Assembly (NCBI GenBank): GCA_905221605.1
Contig: CAJNDS010000979.1
Span: forward strand, 25,001-89,000
DNA length: 64,000 nucleotides
Direction of reading: 5' to 3'
From: Symbiodinium natans
Lineage: Eukaryota > Sar > Dinophyceae > Suessiales > Symbiodiniaceae
The stretch's first letter is position 1. Each line of letters opens with the position of its first letter. The notes beneath the pieces are model-generated. The model was not told the origin of the DNA, made no database searches, and worked only from the letters and a program-made list of their open reading frames with translations. The translations under genes and the position numbers were made by a program. Positions 51,418 through 61,268 of the stretch are shown here, in pieces.

Positions 51418-51485
51418 TCCTCATCCGACGAAGCGGCGGTGGCATAGCCGATCTGATCCTTGAGGTGCTTCAGGAGCACGGCTAC
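51418..51485 (-). CDS. Candidate internal exon, unknown protein
   Basis: On the minus strand CGTCGATTGCAG is the acceptor. The frame reads VAVLLKHLKDQIGYATAASS and DE to GA|GTTTAG. Amphipathic helix likely. The flanks are C-rich left and G-rich right (about 50 bp further). Confidence 0.45.
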
Positions 51486-51649
51486 CTGCAATCGACGTGC
51501 TCGTTCTTCTTGGGACTTTGGGGGAATCCCCATCCAATCTACAATCCGTTTGGTTTAGGGTTTAGGGTTCAGGGTTTATAGGGTTTAGGGTGTAGGGCTA
51601 TATAGGAGGATGTAAAGTGTCGAAGTCCTACTCTTCACACCAGACTAAT

Positions 51650-51975
51650 CTAAACCCTAAACCCTAAACCCTAAACCCTAAACCCTAAACCCTAAACCCT
51701 AAACCCTAAACCCTAAACCCTAAACCCTAATCAAGACCTGCGCCTTGCATCCGATGCAATCCGACATTCTAGAACCCCCGACCCTAAAGCAAAGAAAGCC
51801 TAAGCCCAAAACTCTACATGGGTATAGTTCTCTAAATAAGGGTTTAGGGTTTAGGGTTTAGGGTTTAGGTCTTAGGGCTTAGGGTTTAGGGTTTAGGGTT
51901 TAGGGTTTAGGGTTTAGGGTTTAGGGTTTAGGGTTTAGGGTTTAGGGTTTAGGGTTTAGGGTTTAGGGTTTAGGG
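51650..51975. repeat. CCCTAAA array, island, TTTAGGG array
   Basis: C-rich array fills 51650-51729 and G-rich array 51840-51975. The 110 bp island between them has no clear exon. Confidence 0.93.
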
Positions 51976-51989
51976 GTAGTCCCGCTTTC

Positions 51990-52128
51990 TTCCAAACAAG
52001 GACCGCCGAAAGGGACCCAACATTAAGAACTACCCATACTTGGAGACGCATGGGTACTTCTCATAATCTACTTAGAGGATTCAGGGGGCTTCTAAGTACA
52101 GCTATACTTGGGGTTATAAGTACCCCAA
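51990..52128. mobile_element. Fused pieces of the 8188 repeat and family 2
   Basis: GGGACCCAACATTAAGAACT at 51990-52036 is a right-end fragment of the tandem unit at 8188-8409. It joins ACTTGGAGACGCATGGGTAC, a short family 2 relative ending TTGGGGTTATAAGTACCCC. Confidence 0.55.
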
Positions 52129-52310
52129 ATCCGAAACCCTAACCCTAAACCCTGAACCCTAAACCCTAAACCCTAACCCTAAACCCGCAACCCACAACCC
52201 ACAACCCTAAACCCTAAACTCTAAACTCTAAACTCTAAACCCCAAACACGAAACCCTAAACCCCAAACCCTAAACCCCAAACCCTAAACCCTAAACCCCA
52301 AGCCCTTCAC

Positions 52311-52398
52311 TAGGAGACTGCTTGCCGGCCTTTGCGTCGAACCCCTCCGGGACGTATTGCCACTTCCTTAGAGGCCACCCAACAATCTGAACTGGATT
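52311..52398 (-). CDS. Candidate exon, unknown protein
   Basis: On the minus strand GGGGGCGGCCAG is a good acceptor. The 88 nt read NPVQIVGWPLRKWQYVPEGF and DAKAGKQSP to the donor CTA|GTGAAG. The aromatic and basic residues look natural. This island has C-rich repeat on both sides. Confidence 0.46.
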
Positions 52399-54503
52399 CT
52401 GGCCGCCCCCTATTGCCCTAAACTTCCTAAACTTCCTGGTCTCCCTAAACTCCCTGAACTCCCTAAACTCCTAGACGTCCTAAACTTCCTAAACTTCCTA
52501 AACTGCCTTAACTCCCCGAACCCCCTAAACCCTACAAACCCTAAAGCAGGTTTAGGGTAAAGAGCTTGCAAAGCGAGATGAAGCACCCGAAGCCCGAAAC
52601 CTCTGAGGCCCTAAACCGCTGAACCCTAAACCACCATTGCGCCCTAAATCCTAAACCCTAAACCCGAAACCCTAAACCCCTAACCCCTAAACCCTAAACC
52701 CTAAACCCTAAACCCTAAACCCCCACCACCGCCAGTCAGGAACCGCGAGAAAACCACAGCAGACCCCAGAAGCCTAAACCTCACCGATGTCGGATTTGCG
52801 GCTTAGGGTCCCTGAATGACTGAAAGGCCTACACCCTAGCCTTAAACCCAAAACCCTAAACCCTAGACCCTAAACCCTGGCCCTAAACCCGAAACCCTAA
52901 ACCCTGAACCCTGAACCCTAAACCCTGGACTCCTCAACCCCCTCCCCAAGCTCGTAACACAAGCGGAGCTGCATTGGGATCATGGGGTGGCTCCGGTGAA
53001 GGAGGTCAGGCCTGCCATTGCAGGGTTGAGGGGTTCCGCGGCTATTGGGGTTCAGGGTTTGGGCTTTAGGGTTAAGGGTTTAGGGTTTGGGGTTTGGGGT
53101 TGAGGGTTTGGGGTTTAGGGTTTAGGGGTTCGGGTTTAGGGTTTGAGGGCGAGGATTTCAGGCTGTGGGATGTTCAGGACTGGAGGGCTTAGGGTTTCGG
53201 GTTTGGATTTAGGGTTCAGGGTGCAAGGCAAACACCCTCGCGCGGTGTCTTGTCATCCTGCCTTGGGCCAGCCTGCCTAGACGAAATCAGGTCTGCGATA
53301 GCTCGGGCGACGACGAGTTTCTCCTATCCTCCAGCCCCTGAAGCCAAAAACAACCTAAACCCTAAGACCAAAACTCTGAGCCCCCTGAACCCCAAGCCCC
53401 CTGAACCCTAAGCCCCCTAAACCCCCTCAACCCTAAGCCAGCTAAAGCCCCCTAAACCCCCTAAACCCTAAGCCAGCTAAAGCCCCCTAAACCCCCTAAA
53501 CCCTAAGCCAGCTAAACCCCCTAAACCCTGAGCCCCCTACTGTAAGCCCTAAGCTCGCTAAACACTAAGCCCCCTAAACCCTAAACCATAAACCCTAAGA
53601 CCTGGCCCCTAAACACTGCATCCCAAGACCTGCACCAGCGTGGTGGTGGTGTCTTACCCAGCTCTCATTCGCGTAAGGTCCCTCCCAAAACCTTTTCCCC
53701 CAGAGGGATAGGGCTTAGGGTTTAGGGTTTAGGGTTTAGGGTTTAGGGTTTAGGGTTTAGGGTTTAGGGTTTAGGGTTTAGGGTTTAGGGTGTAGGGTCT
53801 AGAGTTTGGCTTCAGGTTTAGGGCTTCGTTCCCAACCTTCTACGGCCGCAAGTAGCAGGGACATTGAGATAGGGTCGGGGGTATTGGACTTGGCTTCCCT
53901 AGTGCGAGGAGATGTGGGGACTCCTATAGTTCTTTGGCATGCGAAACCCTACACCGTAAACCCCAAACCCTAAACCCTAAACCCTAAACCCTAAACCCTA
54001 AACCCTAAACTCTAAACCTTGCTTGGCGTTTCATGGGTAATGATAAGTAGTGTTGCAAGTACCCTAGAAAGGTATGACCCTTTTTACCATATGTACTTGT
54101 AACCTGATTTGTAGCCAACCATAAGCCTCCAAGTATAGACCCTAAACCCTAACCCTACACCCTTAGCGCTTCACCCAAACCTAACCCCAAACCCTGAACC
54201 CCGAAACCCTAAACCCTAAACAGGTACCCCGAAGCCCAAACCCCAAGAACCGGCCACAGGGCCAACCCTCGGGTTTGCGGCCCAAGCAACCCTCCTCAAA
54301 GAGCCATCCCCGGAATCCAAAATCTCCTAAACTCCCTGAACTTGCTAAGCCCCAAACCCGAAGGCCCAGACCCTAAACCCTAAACCCTAAGCCCTAGACC
54401 CTAGACCCTTAACCCTAAACCCAAAACCCTAAGGCCTAGACCCTAAACCTTAACCCTAAACCCTAAACCCTTAACCCTGAAGCCCTAAACCCTAAACGAC
54501 CAG
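52399..54503. repeat. C-rich field, a 43 bp satellite and short G-rich arrays
   Basis: CTAAACTTCC-type repeat lies at 52420-52530. Degenerate C-rich arrays fill 52620-52930. G-rich repeat covers 53040-53220. A unit of about 43 bp with CCCTAAGCCAGCTAAAGCCC is repeated three times at 53430-53520. TTTAGGG array fills 53708-53790. The islands 52940-53030, 53225-53340 and 53800-53940 show no firm exon. A diverged family 2 relative may span 54021-54136. Confidence 0.75.
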
Positions 54504-54608
54504 CTTCAAATCCTCGGCCAGCAACCCTGTCGCGGCTCTTTCTCACGACCGTGCGTCAGCGACTTCTGCGTTGACGACATCAACAGCTCTTGGCTGAACC
54601 CTAAACCC
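54504..54608 (+). CDS. Candidate exon, cysteine-containing peptide
   Basis: After CTAAACGACCAG the frame reads LQILGQQPCRGSFSRPCVSD and FCVDDINSSWLN, then runs into the next C-rich array, which gives the stop. No convincing donor is seen at the right end. Family unknown. Confidence 0.35.
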
Positions 54609-55212
54609 TAAACCTCAAACTCAAACCCTAAACCCTAAACCCTCAATCCCTACGGCTGCCAAGCGCCATCGCTGCAGCTCAGCCGCCTGCAACCTCCGAT
54701 GCCAAGAGCCTAGGTTACCAAGCCAAGCGTGTAGGGTCCAGGGTGCTTTGGGGTTTAGGGTGTATAGGGTGCTTCGGATGTTTAGGGTTTCGGACGTAGG
54801 GTATTTGGGGCGTCTAGGGTTCAACCGTTTCGGGTGTTCAGAGCTGGGTTTCGGGTTTCGGTGAGGGAAGCCCACCCCCAGGTAAACAACTCCCTGAAAA
54901 AACCCCTGGGCCGCCGGTTTAGGGTTTAGGGTTTAGGGTTTAGGGTTTAGGGTTTAGGGTTTAGGGTTTAGGGTTTAGGGTTTAGGGTTTAGGGTTTAGG
55001 GTTTAGGGTTTAGGGTTTAGGGTTTAGGGTTTAGGGTTTAAGGTTTACAGATCCCCCTAAAAACCGCCACCCTCGCACCCCGCCCCTCAAAAAAACGCAG
55101 AGGAGGGGGTTCCGAAAAAGCCTCCTTGTGTTTAAGAGAAAAAACACCTTCAGAAACCTCCCAGACCCCTAGCCCCCCCACACCCCCGCCCGCCCCAAAC
55201 AAAAAAGAAACT

Positions 55213-55254
<42 letters not shown>

Positions 55255-55600
55255 CCGCAATAAACCCCAAACAAACCCTAATAAGCCCTTCCCCAGTAAA
55301 ACCCGAATAAACCCCTCATAAACCCCTACTAAACCCTTCATAAACCCCAAAGAAATGCCTAACAAACCCCGCATATTAAACCCCAAACCCCTAAACCCTA
55401 AAACCCTAAGCACCTCAAACCCCGAAAACCCCTACGAAACCCTTTAAACCCCTAGACCCTAAACCCCTGCAAACCCCTAATACCCATACGAGCCCCCAAA
55501 CTCTAAACCCAAAACCCTAAACCCCAAAACCCTAAACCCTAAACCCTAAACCCTACACCCTAAGCCCACTTTAAAGGGCCCTAAGCCCACTTTAAAGGGA
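54609..55600. repeat. Arrays and CA microsatellite
   Basis: The island 54650-54890 has a minus frame of 84 codons, partly repeat-derived. TTTAGGG array fills 54917-55040. (CA)n lies at 55216-55253. C-rich degenerate repeat fills 55255-55565. Open frames across the CA run are microsatellite translation. Confidence 0.8.
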
Positions 55601-55675
55601 TCCGCGGAGCAGGCCCAGGTGAGAGGAGAGGAGCTGCTGGTGCTCCGGCCGCTGGTGCTGGGCGCGTGGACTTGA
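55601..55675 (+). CDS. Candidate C-terminal exon
   Basis: The frame reads SAEQAQVRGEELLVLRPLVL and GAWT to a natural TGA just before TTTAGGG repeat. A donor-like CAG|GTGAGA lies inside at 55618-55624, so a shorter exon is possible. The flanks are C-rich left and G-rich right. Confidence 0.35.
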   Translation, partial: SAEQAQVRGEELLVLRPLVLGAWT

Positions 55676-55683
55676 GGGCTGGG

Positions 55684-56600
55684 GTTTAGGGTTTAGGGTT
55701 TAGGGTTTAGGGTTTAGGGTTTAGGGTTTAGGGTTTAGGGTTTAGGGTTTAGGGTTTAGGGTTTAGGGCTTAGGGTTTAGGGTTTAGGGTTTAGGGTTCT
55801 GGGTTCTGGGTTAAGGGTTTCGGGTTTAGGGTTTAGGGTGAAGTCCTGTTGGGGGGGGGGGGGGTTGCTAGCCTTTGGCTCCGTCTTCTCTCCAGCTGAT
55901 CTCCGACCCCCCCTTTGCCAAATCGTGAATTTCATGGTCTTGGGATTCAGAGTTCAGGGTTCAGGGCTCAGGGCTTAGGGTTTAGGGTTTAGGGTTTAGG
56001 GTTTAAGGTTTAAGGTTTAAAGGTTTAAAGGGTTAAAGGTTTAAGGTTTAAGGTTTAGGGTTTAGGGGTCCCCGTGTGTGGTCCGCGTGCCCCGATAACC
56101 CGGAGCCCCAAACCCCCAAAGACCTGCCTCTTCGAGAGGGTCGGAATTAACTACTGATAGTATTCCGTCATGGTCCCTGTATATTTATAACTCCCCGCCC
56201 CCCAAACAAAAGAAACCTCAAACTTAAACCCTACACCCCTGACCCCATTCTAAGTATCAAGGCCCCTATATTCCTGTTCCCTGCCAGCCTGACAGAGGAG
56301 CTTGGACAACGTCTCGGCCCACCTCACAAGCGCAGCAAGGAATGTCTTGCAGTGAAGAACAATAACCCCCTAAACCCTAAACCCTAAACCCTAAACCCTA
56401 AATTAAACCCTAAACCATACACCCTAAGCTAAGAAGGCTTGTACGGCTTATAGGGCTGATAGGGTCTCGGGGCTTTTGGGTTCAGCTCGTTGACTTCGAT
56501 CAGCCGTAGAAAACCTCTAAACCCTAAACCCTAAACCCTAAACCTCCAAACCCCTATATGTCAAAACCCAAAACTCTAAACGGCAAGCCCCAAACCCCCC
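55684..56600. repeat. G-rich arrays, AAGGTTT variants and islands
   Basis: TTTAGGG array fills 55684-55830. A poly-G run lies at 55851-55864. AAGGTTT variants lie at 56003-56055. Family 6 copy B lies at 56138-56194. The island 56290-56360 has a + frame SLTEELGQRLGPPHKRSKEC (weak). C-rich array covers 56370-56430. Confidence 0.75.
56138..56194 (-). repeat. Dispersed repeat family 6, copy B
   Basis: Inverted relative of 6925-6980. GGGTCGGAATTAACTACTGA and TAGTATTCCG are the best-conserved parts. Confidence 0.6.
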
Positions 56601-56723
56601 AAAACCCCAAACCCATGGCAATCAAAAGGTTTGGCAAGTCTCCGACGCGCTTGCATTTTGCACATCGCCCAGCTCGCAATGCAACGAACTCCTAAAGCTC
56701 TTTTTTCAAACAATCATCTCACG

Positions 56724-56828
56724 CTGGTTCTTAGTAGAGAATGAGGAAATTCGGAACCATATCGAACCCCTTAAAGGGGAAGCAGAGACAAGGAGACACA
56801 TGGTATCTCATTCCCTACTAAGAACCAG
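56724..56828. mobile_element. Family 4 palindrome (105 bp)
   Basis: It starts CTGGTTCTTAGTAGAGAATG and ends TTCCCTACTAAGAACCAG. The central CCCCTTAAAGGGG is self-complementary. Same length and design as 42304-42408. Confidence 0.88.
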
Positions 56829-56967
56829 TAAGAGAAGTAGCCTTATGCTGCTTGCCAGTGTCCAAACTGGCCAACATGTCAGTGCGATGCAGAGGTTGAA
56901 TCTACGACGCGAAGACATGCGGCCTGTCACTGGTGATGCCCGTCTCCACTTTGCACGGTACGAGACC

Positions 56968-57564
56968 CTACCAACCGAGAGCGAGAAGAGGCTTCAGAAA
57001 TGGGTTCGCCCGTTTCATCTCGATTCCTGCTTCGATTTGGAACGATGCCGCCTGGCTGATGTCGCGTGCAACTAAGCAGCTGCCATCCACTGTTAGATAT
57101 TGCCCCTTCGACACAGAGATCAGGTAGGGGACGCCCATTTGCAGGCACCCGACAGACGACGCTTCGGGGTCGCCTTCTCCGGACTCTGTTGTCTTGAAAG
57201 GCTTGAACTCACACTCCATGCGATGGTCAGCAGCGCCTTTGCCAGGCAACGTCGCAACAGCCCCACCGTTGACCCACAGGTAGACGCCTTGCAAACTGAC
57301 ATACCACTTGCGGCTGCCACCTCCCACTGGCACAAAATCCAGCTTCACTGGAACACCATGTGGAGCAAGTCCGAGTCGAGACACGCCATATAGTGCACTT
57401 TCGGTGATGACGTTCCCATCCCAATGTCCGCTCCGAGCGCGTAGGATCCCTTGCATGCGGCGGGGTCCACAAGAGCTAACGAGGAAGCCTGCGAGCAGAA
57501 TCGCTATCGCGAGCCCCAGAGGTGCGATGCCCTCCTGCCCAAGCCAGGAGCCACGAGCGTCCAT
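56968..57564 (-). CDS. Membrane-anchored protein with beta-trefoil-like repeats
   Basis: 198 codons start at an ATG and lie in a telomere-free island. Residues about 14-33 form one hydrophobic segment (APLGLAIAILLAGFLVSSCG), a signal anchor or signal peptide. The rest has two similar units: KWYVSLQGVYLWVNGGAVAT early, and KGQYLTVDGSCLVARDISQA followed by SFQIE later. The pattern G-x-Y-L-x-V-x-G, then V-A, then F-x-I-E, is that of beta-trefoil domains (fascin-like or lectin-like); which subtype is unclear. The frame ends at TGG|TAG, where GGTTG|GTAGGG could be a donor, so the gene may continue. A sequence like the 3-prime half of the dinoflagellate spliced leader lies about 50 nt upstream. Confidence 0.5.
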   Translation of the reverse strand: MDARGSWLGQEGIAPLGLAIAILLAGFLVSSCGPRRMQGILRARSGHWDGNVITESALYGVSRLGLAPHGVPVKLDFVPVGGGSRKWYVSLQGVYLWVNGGAVATLPGKGAADHRMECEFKPFKTTESGEGDPEASSVGCLQMGVPYLISVSKGQYLTVDGSCLVARDISQAASFQIEAGIEMKRANPFLKPLLALGW

Positions 57565-58820
57565 GAGGCCAATAGGAGCCGTACTGCCAAAGACCGGAAC
57601 TGGGAGGATCTTGAGCCGAACCAGAATCGGGCAGGGTTTGAGGCATGTGTTTTTAGAGTTTAGGGCTTAGGGTTTAGAATTGAGGGTTTAGGGTTTGTTT
57701 GCTGTAAACCGCCGATTACCTCATCAGCCGCTGGTTTTGACCTCGCCACGGTGCGAGGGTGAACAGGCCAGGTCCCAGAAACTTGCCAAGAGCCAATCCC
57801 TGTAAACCCCAAAGCCTGAAACCAACCCACCACCCCCCTCAAATCGGGCTAGCGCTGCCCTAAACCGTAAACCCTAAACCCTAAACCCTAAACCCTAAAC
57901 CCTAAACCCTAAACCCTAAACCCTAAACCAACATATCAGGCGAGCCAGCCCAGACCAGTTCAGGACTTCAAGTGCTTTAGAGCTCGGGGTCTCGGGATTT
58001 CGGGGTTTAGAGCTCGGGGTCTCGGGATTTCGGGGTATAGGCGTGTAGGGTTTAGGGTTTAGGGTTTAGGGGCTTTATGGGCGTTATGGGTTTTAGGGGC
58101 TTTCGGGGTTTTAGGGGATTTAGAGTTTTTAGGGGTTTTAGGGGGTTTCGGGGCTTTGGGCTTAGCGGTTAAGGGGTTTGGAGTTGGGGTTTCCCTAAAC
58201 CCTAATTCTAAACCCTTGAACCCTAGACCTGAAACCCTAAACTCGAAACCATGCAGGGTTGAGGATGTAGGACCGGACCTGCAAAGTCTAAACCCTAAAC
58301 CCTAAACCCTAAACCCTAAACCCTAAACCCTCACCGCCCACGGAGAGGCCGCCGCCTCTTCTTGTGCTGACCGTCCAGGGAAGGCAGGGCATACCGCAAG
58401 TGCCTTGGTTTTGGGGGCTCGGCTTAAAAGGGTTTAGGGTTTAGGGTTTAGGGTTTAGGGTTTAGGGGTTTACAGAGTTTAGGGTCTAGGGTTTTAGGTG
58501 TAGGGTTTAGGGGTTTTAGGCACGTGAAACACCCCGACTCAAAAACAGTCGAGCAAAAACTCCCAAATAGTAGCCCTAAACCCTAAACCCTAAACCCTAA
58601 ACCCTAAACCCTAAACCCTAAACCCTAAACCCTAAACCCGAACACCTGGCAGCCTATGGCTCTGGAATCCCTATTCTGGGTGAGGCTTTGGGGCTTAAGG
58701 GTCAAGGGTTTGGGCTTTAGGGTTTAGGGTTTAGGGTTTAGGGTTTAGGGTTTAGGGTTTAGGGTTTAGGGTTTAGGGTTTAGGGTTTAGGGTTTAGGGT
58801 TTAGGGTTTAGGTTTTAGGG
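57565..58820. repeat. Telomeric arrays and a direct repeat
   Basis: The island 57700-57850 shows nothing firm. A CCCTAAA array lies at 57858-57928. A 30 bp direct repeat (TTTAGAGCTCGGGGTCTCGG...) fills 57978-58038. C- and G-rich arrays lie at 58287-58331, 58429-58515, 58570-58640 and 58717-58820. A G-to-C switch is at about 58195. Confidence 0.85.
57610..57620 (-). promoter_or_regulatory. Possible spliced-leader relic
   Basis: The minus strand reads TTCGGCTCAAG, which differs by one base from the last 11 bases of the dinoflagellate spliced leader (ending TTTGGCTCAAG, from general knowledge). It lies 46-56 nt before the ATG at 57564. One match of this quality is expected by chance in a window this size. 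Confidence 0.2.
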
Positions 58821-58920
58821 TGAAAGTGAAAGCCCAAATTCCTCCTGTGAGGTAGTAGCGCAGATACTTCACGGCCCACCGCCTTCGCCGCCAGGCATCT
58901 GCCGAGAACTCCGGGAATAC
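58821..58920 (-). CDS. Candidate exon, Arg/aromatic-rich
   Basis: On the minus strand CTCGGCGAGTGCAG is acceptor-like. The frame reads VFPEFSADAWRRRRWAVKYL and RYYLTGGIWAF. A donor is unclear; GCC|GTGAAG inside is possible. The arginine/tyrosine clusters look natural rather than repeat-derived. Family unknown. Confidence 0.42.
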
Positions 58921-59158
58921 CTGCACTCGCCGAGCCCGCAAACCTTCAACCCCAAAAGCACTACCACTCAGTTGCGCTTGAAATCACTGGAAAACAATCG
59001 AAACATTAAGTGTCATGCATGACCCCAAGCCCCTGAATCATAAACCCTAAACCCTAACACCCTAAGGGCTACCCAAAGACCCTAAACCCTAAACCCCTAA
59101 GACCCTAGACCCTAAACCTACCTCCCTAAACCCTAAACCCTAAACCTGTTATTCTCAG

Positions 59159-59250
59159 GCCCAAGAAGCTTGTGACTCGAGGAGGTCATGCATGCTCTCT
59201 GCGATGAGGACGTGCACCAGCGGGGTGCCAGTGCCTTGGGTGCCGCATGG
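59159..59250 (+). CDS. Candidate internal exon, textbook acceptor
   Basis: CTAAACCTGTTATTCTCAG combines a branch-point-like CTAAAC, a pyrimidine tract and AG. The donor is ATGG|GTTTAGG. One frame is fully open (AQEACDSRRSCMLSAMRTCT and SGVPVPWVPHG). Another reads EEVMHALCDEDVHQRGASAL from an internal position. The splice signals are better than the protein evidence. The flanks are C-rich left and G-rich right. Confidence 0.4.
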
Positions 59251-59251
59251 G

Positions 59252-59395
59252 TTTAGGATTTAGGGTTTAGGGTTAGGGTTTGGGGTTTGGGGTTTGGGGT
59301 TTGGGGTTTAGGGTTTAGGGTTTAGGGTTTAGGGTTTAGGGTTTAGGGTTTAGGGTTTAGGGTTTAGGGTTTAGGGTTTAGGGTTTAGGGCTTAG
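59252..59395 (+). repeat. TTTAGGG array
   Basis: It starts with four GGGGTTT units, then about 15 standard units. Confidence 0.96.
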
Positions 59396-59519
59396 GAAGT
59401 AGTATGGGTGCATAAAACCTTCAGGGGCCCTTTCATCGACGAGCTGCGGCCACAGCAGTCCAGAGCGTAGTGCGCAGCGGCGCAGATGCCGGAGTCCGGG
59501 CTCCTATACTCCCCTTAGA

Positions 59520-59640
59520 ACCTTAATAAAAAAAACATTATGTTTAATAACCTCTTGGGTTTTAATATAAACAAAAATAGTATGTTTAATAACCTCTTGG
59601 GTTTTATATAAACAAAAAATAAAAAATCACTCCCAAGAGG
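59520..59640. repeat. AT-rich direct repeat
   Basis: The unit TATGTTTAATAACCTCTTGG plus GTTTTATATAAACAAAAA occurs twice (59539-59577 and 59581-59617). It is unlike any other sequence in the window and lies just 3-prime of the gene at 59736. Confidence 0.9.
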
Positions 59641-59735
59641 GATATAGGCGCTGGCAAGAGGCCGAAAGGTCACGGATCAACCTCTCCAGAACGCTGGGCA
59701 ATTGCCTGCACCATTGTGGCGGGGTACTTTTCAAA

Positions 59736-60311
59736 TTAGTGATCATTTTTGTTCCTTGTTGGGTTGAAGTAGTCATAAACATGTGACATGATGTTCAAGA
59801 ATGACCCAAGGTGCATCTCCGGTGTTTGCAGAAGCCTCTGCCGCCGCGCGTGGGCTTGCAGCATGTACCAGAGTTGACATCGGAACATCTTTTCCAGTTG
59901 CGGGTCCTTTTCCGGAGTCTGCTCTACGGAGTCAAGCTGTTTTCTGGTGGCCCTGAGCAAGAATAACCCATCTTCGCCAAAAGCGTCTGCTGTTTCAAGG
60001 TCCAAATACAAGAAAAGCGAGACTTAGGCAACAGCCCTCAACCCCTCAACCCTAAAGCCACGCAAAACCAATGCCAACAGCACACACAAGAAGTCTGGCT
60101 TAGGGATTGGTGTACGAGAATACCTGTCTACCTATACATGGAGAGAGAGAGAGAGGCGGGTTTCTGGTTTGGGTGAGAAAGTTAACCTGCATACTAGAGA
60201 TACGCATATATATATATATATAAACAAGCATACTAACTGAGGGTTTGATCAGCGTCTCGTCCTGGGCGAAACGATTCGCCAGAAAACCTCGGATAAATTC
60301 AACATCGCTCA
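59736..60311 (-). CDS. Two-exon gene, unknown helical protein (3-prime part)
   Basis: Exon 1 is 60311-60234 (minus): after the acceptor GAAGTGCTTGCAG it reads SDVEFIRGFLANRFAQDETL and IKPSV. It ends at the donor A|GTATGC. The intron is 60233-59990 (244 bp), with an AT run and GGGTTGAGGGGTTGAGGG; it ends TTGGACCTTGAAACAG. Exon 2 (59989-59736) reads DAFGEDGLFLLRATRKQLDS, then LEKMFRCQLWYMLQAHARRQ, and ends in YDYFNPTRNKNDH with a natural TAA. The intron phases match (one base plus two). The protein looks helical and intracellular. I do not recognise the family. Exons upstream of 60311 are missing from the model. Confidence 0.6.
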
Positions 60312-61268
60312 CTGCAAGCACTTCTTGTCAAAGTCCGCACTTGCTTGGTTTCCCTAGATTGGGCTTGGGGTTTCGGGCTTGAGGGACAAAGTTTAGGGTA
60401 TAAGGTTTAGGGTAGAAGGACTGAGGCTAGGGTATAAGGTATAGGGTTTAAGGTCCAGGATGTAGGGTTTCGAGTATAAGGTTCAGGGCTCAGGGTGGTC
60501 TTGGGTTTACATAGGGCTCATCATAGCGTGCTGCTATGATACCTACTCTTTCGGTTCAAGTGCCCAAAAAAGACCCATTTGTGAAGCCAATACACGCAAG
60601 CAGCTTCCCCAAAGTGGGGTCCCCCTGTGATCCCCCCTAAACCCTAAGCCCTACGCCCTAAACCCTAAACCCTAAACCCTAAGCCCTAAACCCTAAACCC
60701 TAAACCCTAAACCCTAAACCCTAAACCCTAAACCCCAGACTACTCTTCATTTACATTTCGGAAAACGCCTTGTGGCCAAAGCAGGAGCTGACACTCCTCC
60801 TCAGACCCCTGCAACCCCACCAAACTCCCTAAATCATAAAGGGTTTAGGGTTTAGGGTTTAGGATTTAGGGTTTAGGGTGTCTAAAACGTCTAAACCTAA
60901 ACACTAAACCCTGAAAACCAGCCAAACTCACATAAACTCACAAGAGGACCCAACCTGCTCCTAGAGCCCCTGAGGCCACATGCACATCTTGCCCCAACAA
61001 CCCGCCACAAAAATTAAACTAAACCCTAAACCCTCAAAACCCTAGGCCCGAAAAAACCGAAAAAAAAACGCTAACAAACCCTAAGCCCTAAAACCCTAAA
61101 CAAGGCAAACTGCGAGAAAAAAAACCCGCATGGCTACTTTTAATAAACCACGCCCACTCCAACATGCGTGCCATGTACGGCGGCAGCGTAAACTCAGACA
61201 GGCATGCTGAGCAATCAGTCAACATGAAATAAATTCGCATGAACAAGCATCGACTGTCATTCCGTGTC
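60312..61268. repeat. Degenerate G-rich, then C-rich repeat
   Basis: AAGGTTTAGGGTA-like degenerate repeat fills 60355-60500. The unique island 60500-60635 shows nothing. CCCTAAA arrays lie at 60655-60732. Short G-rich and degenerate C-rich repeat cover 60838-61105. The stretch 61105-61268 is part of the next telomere-free island. Confidence 0.8.

Noticed and set aside
55038-55413. Frames with Cys/Val runs
   Set aside because: Translated (CA)n microsatellite.
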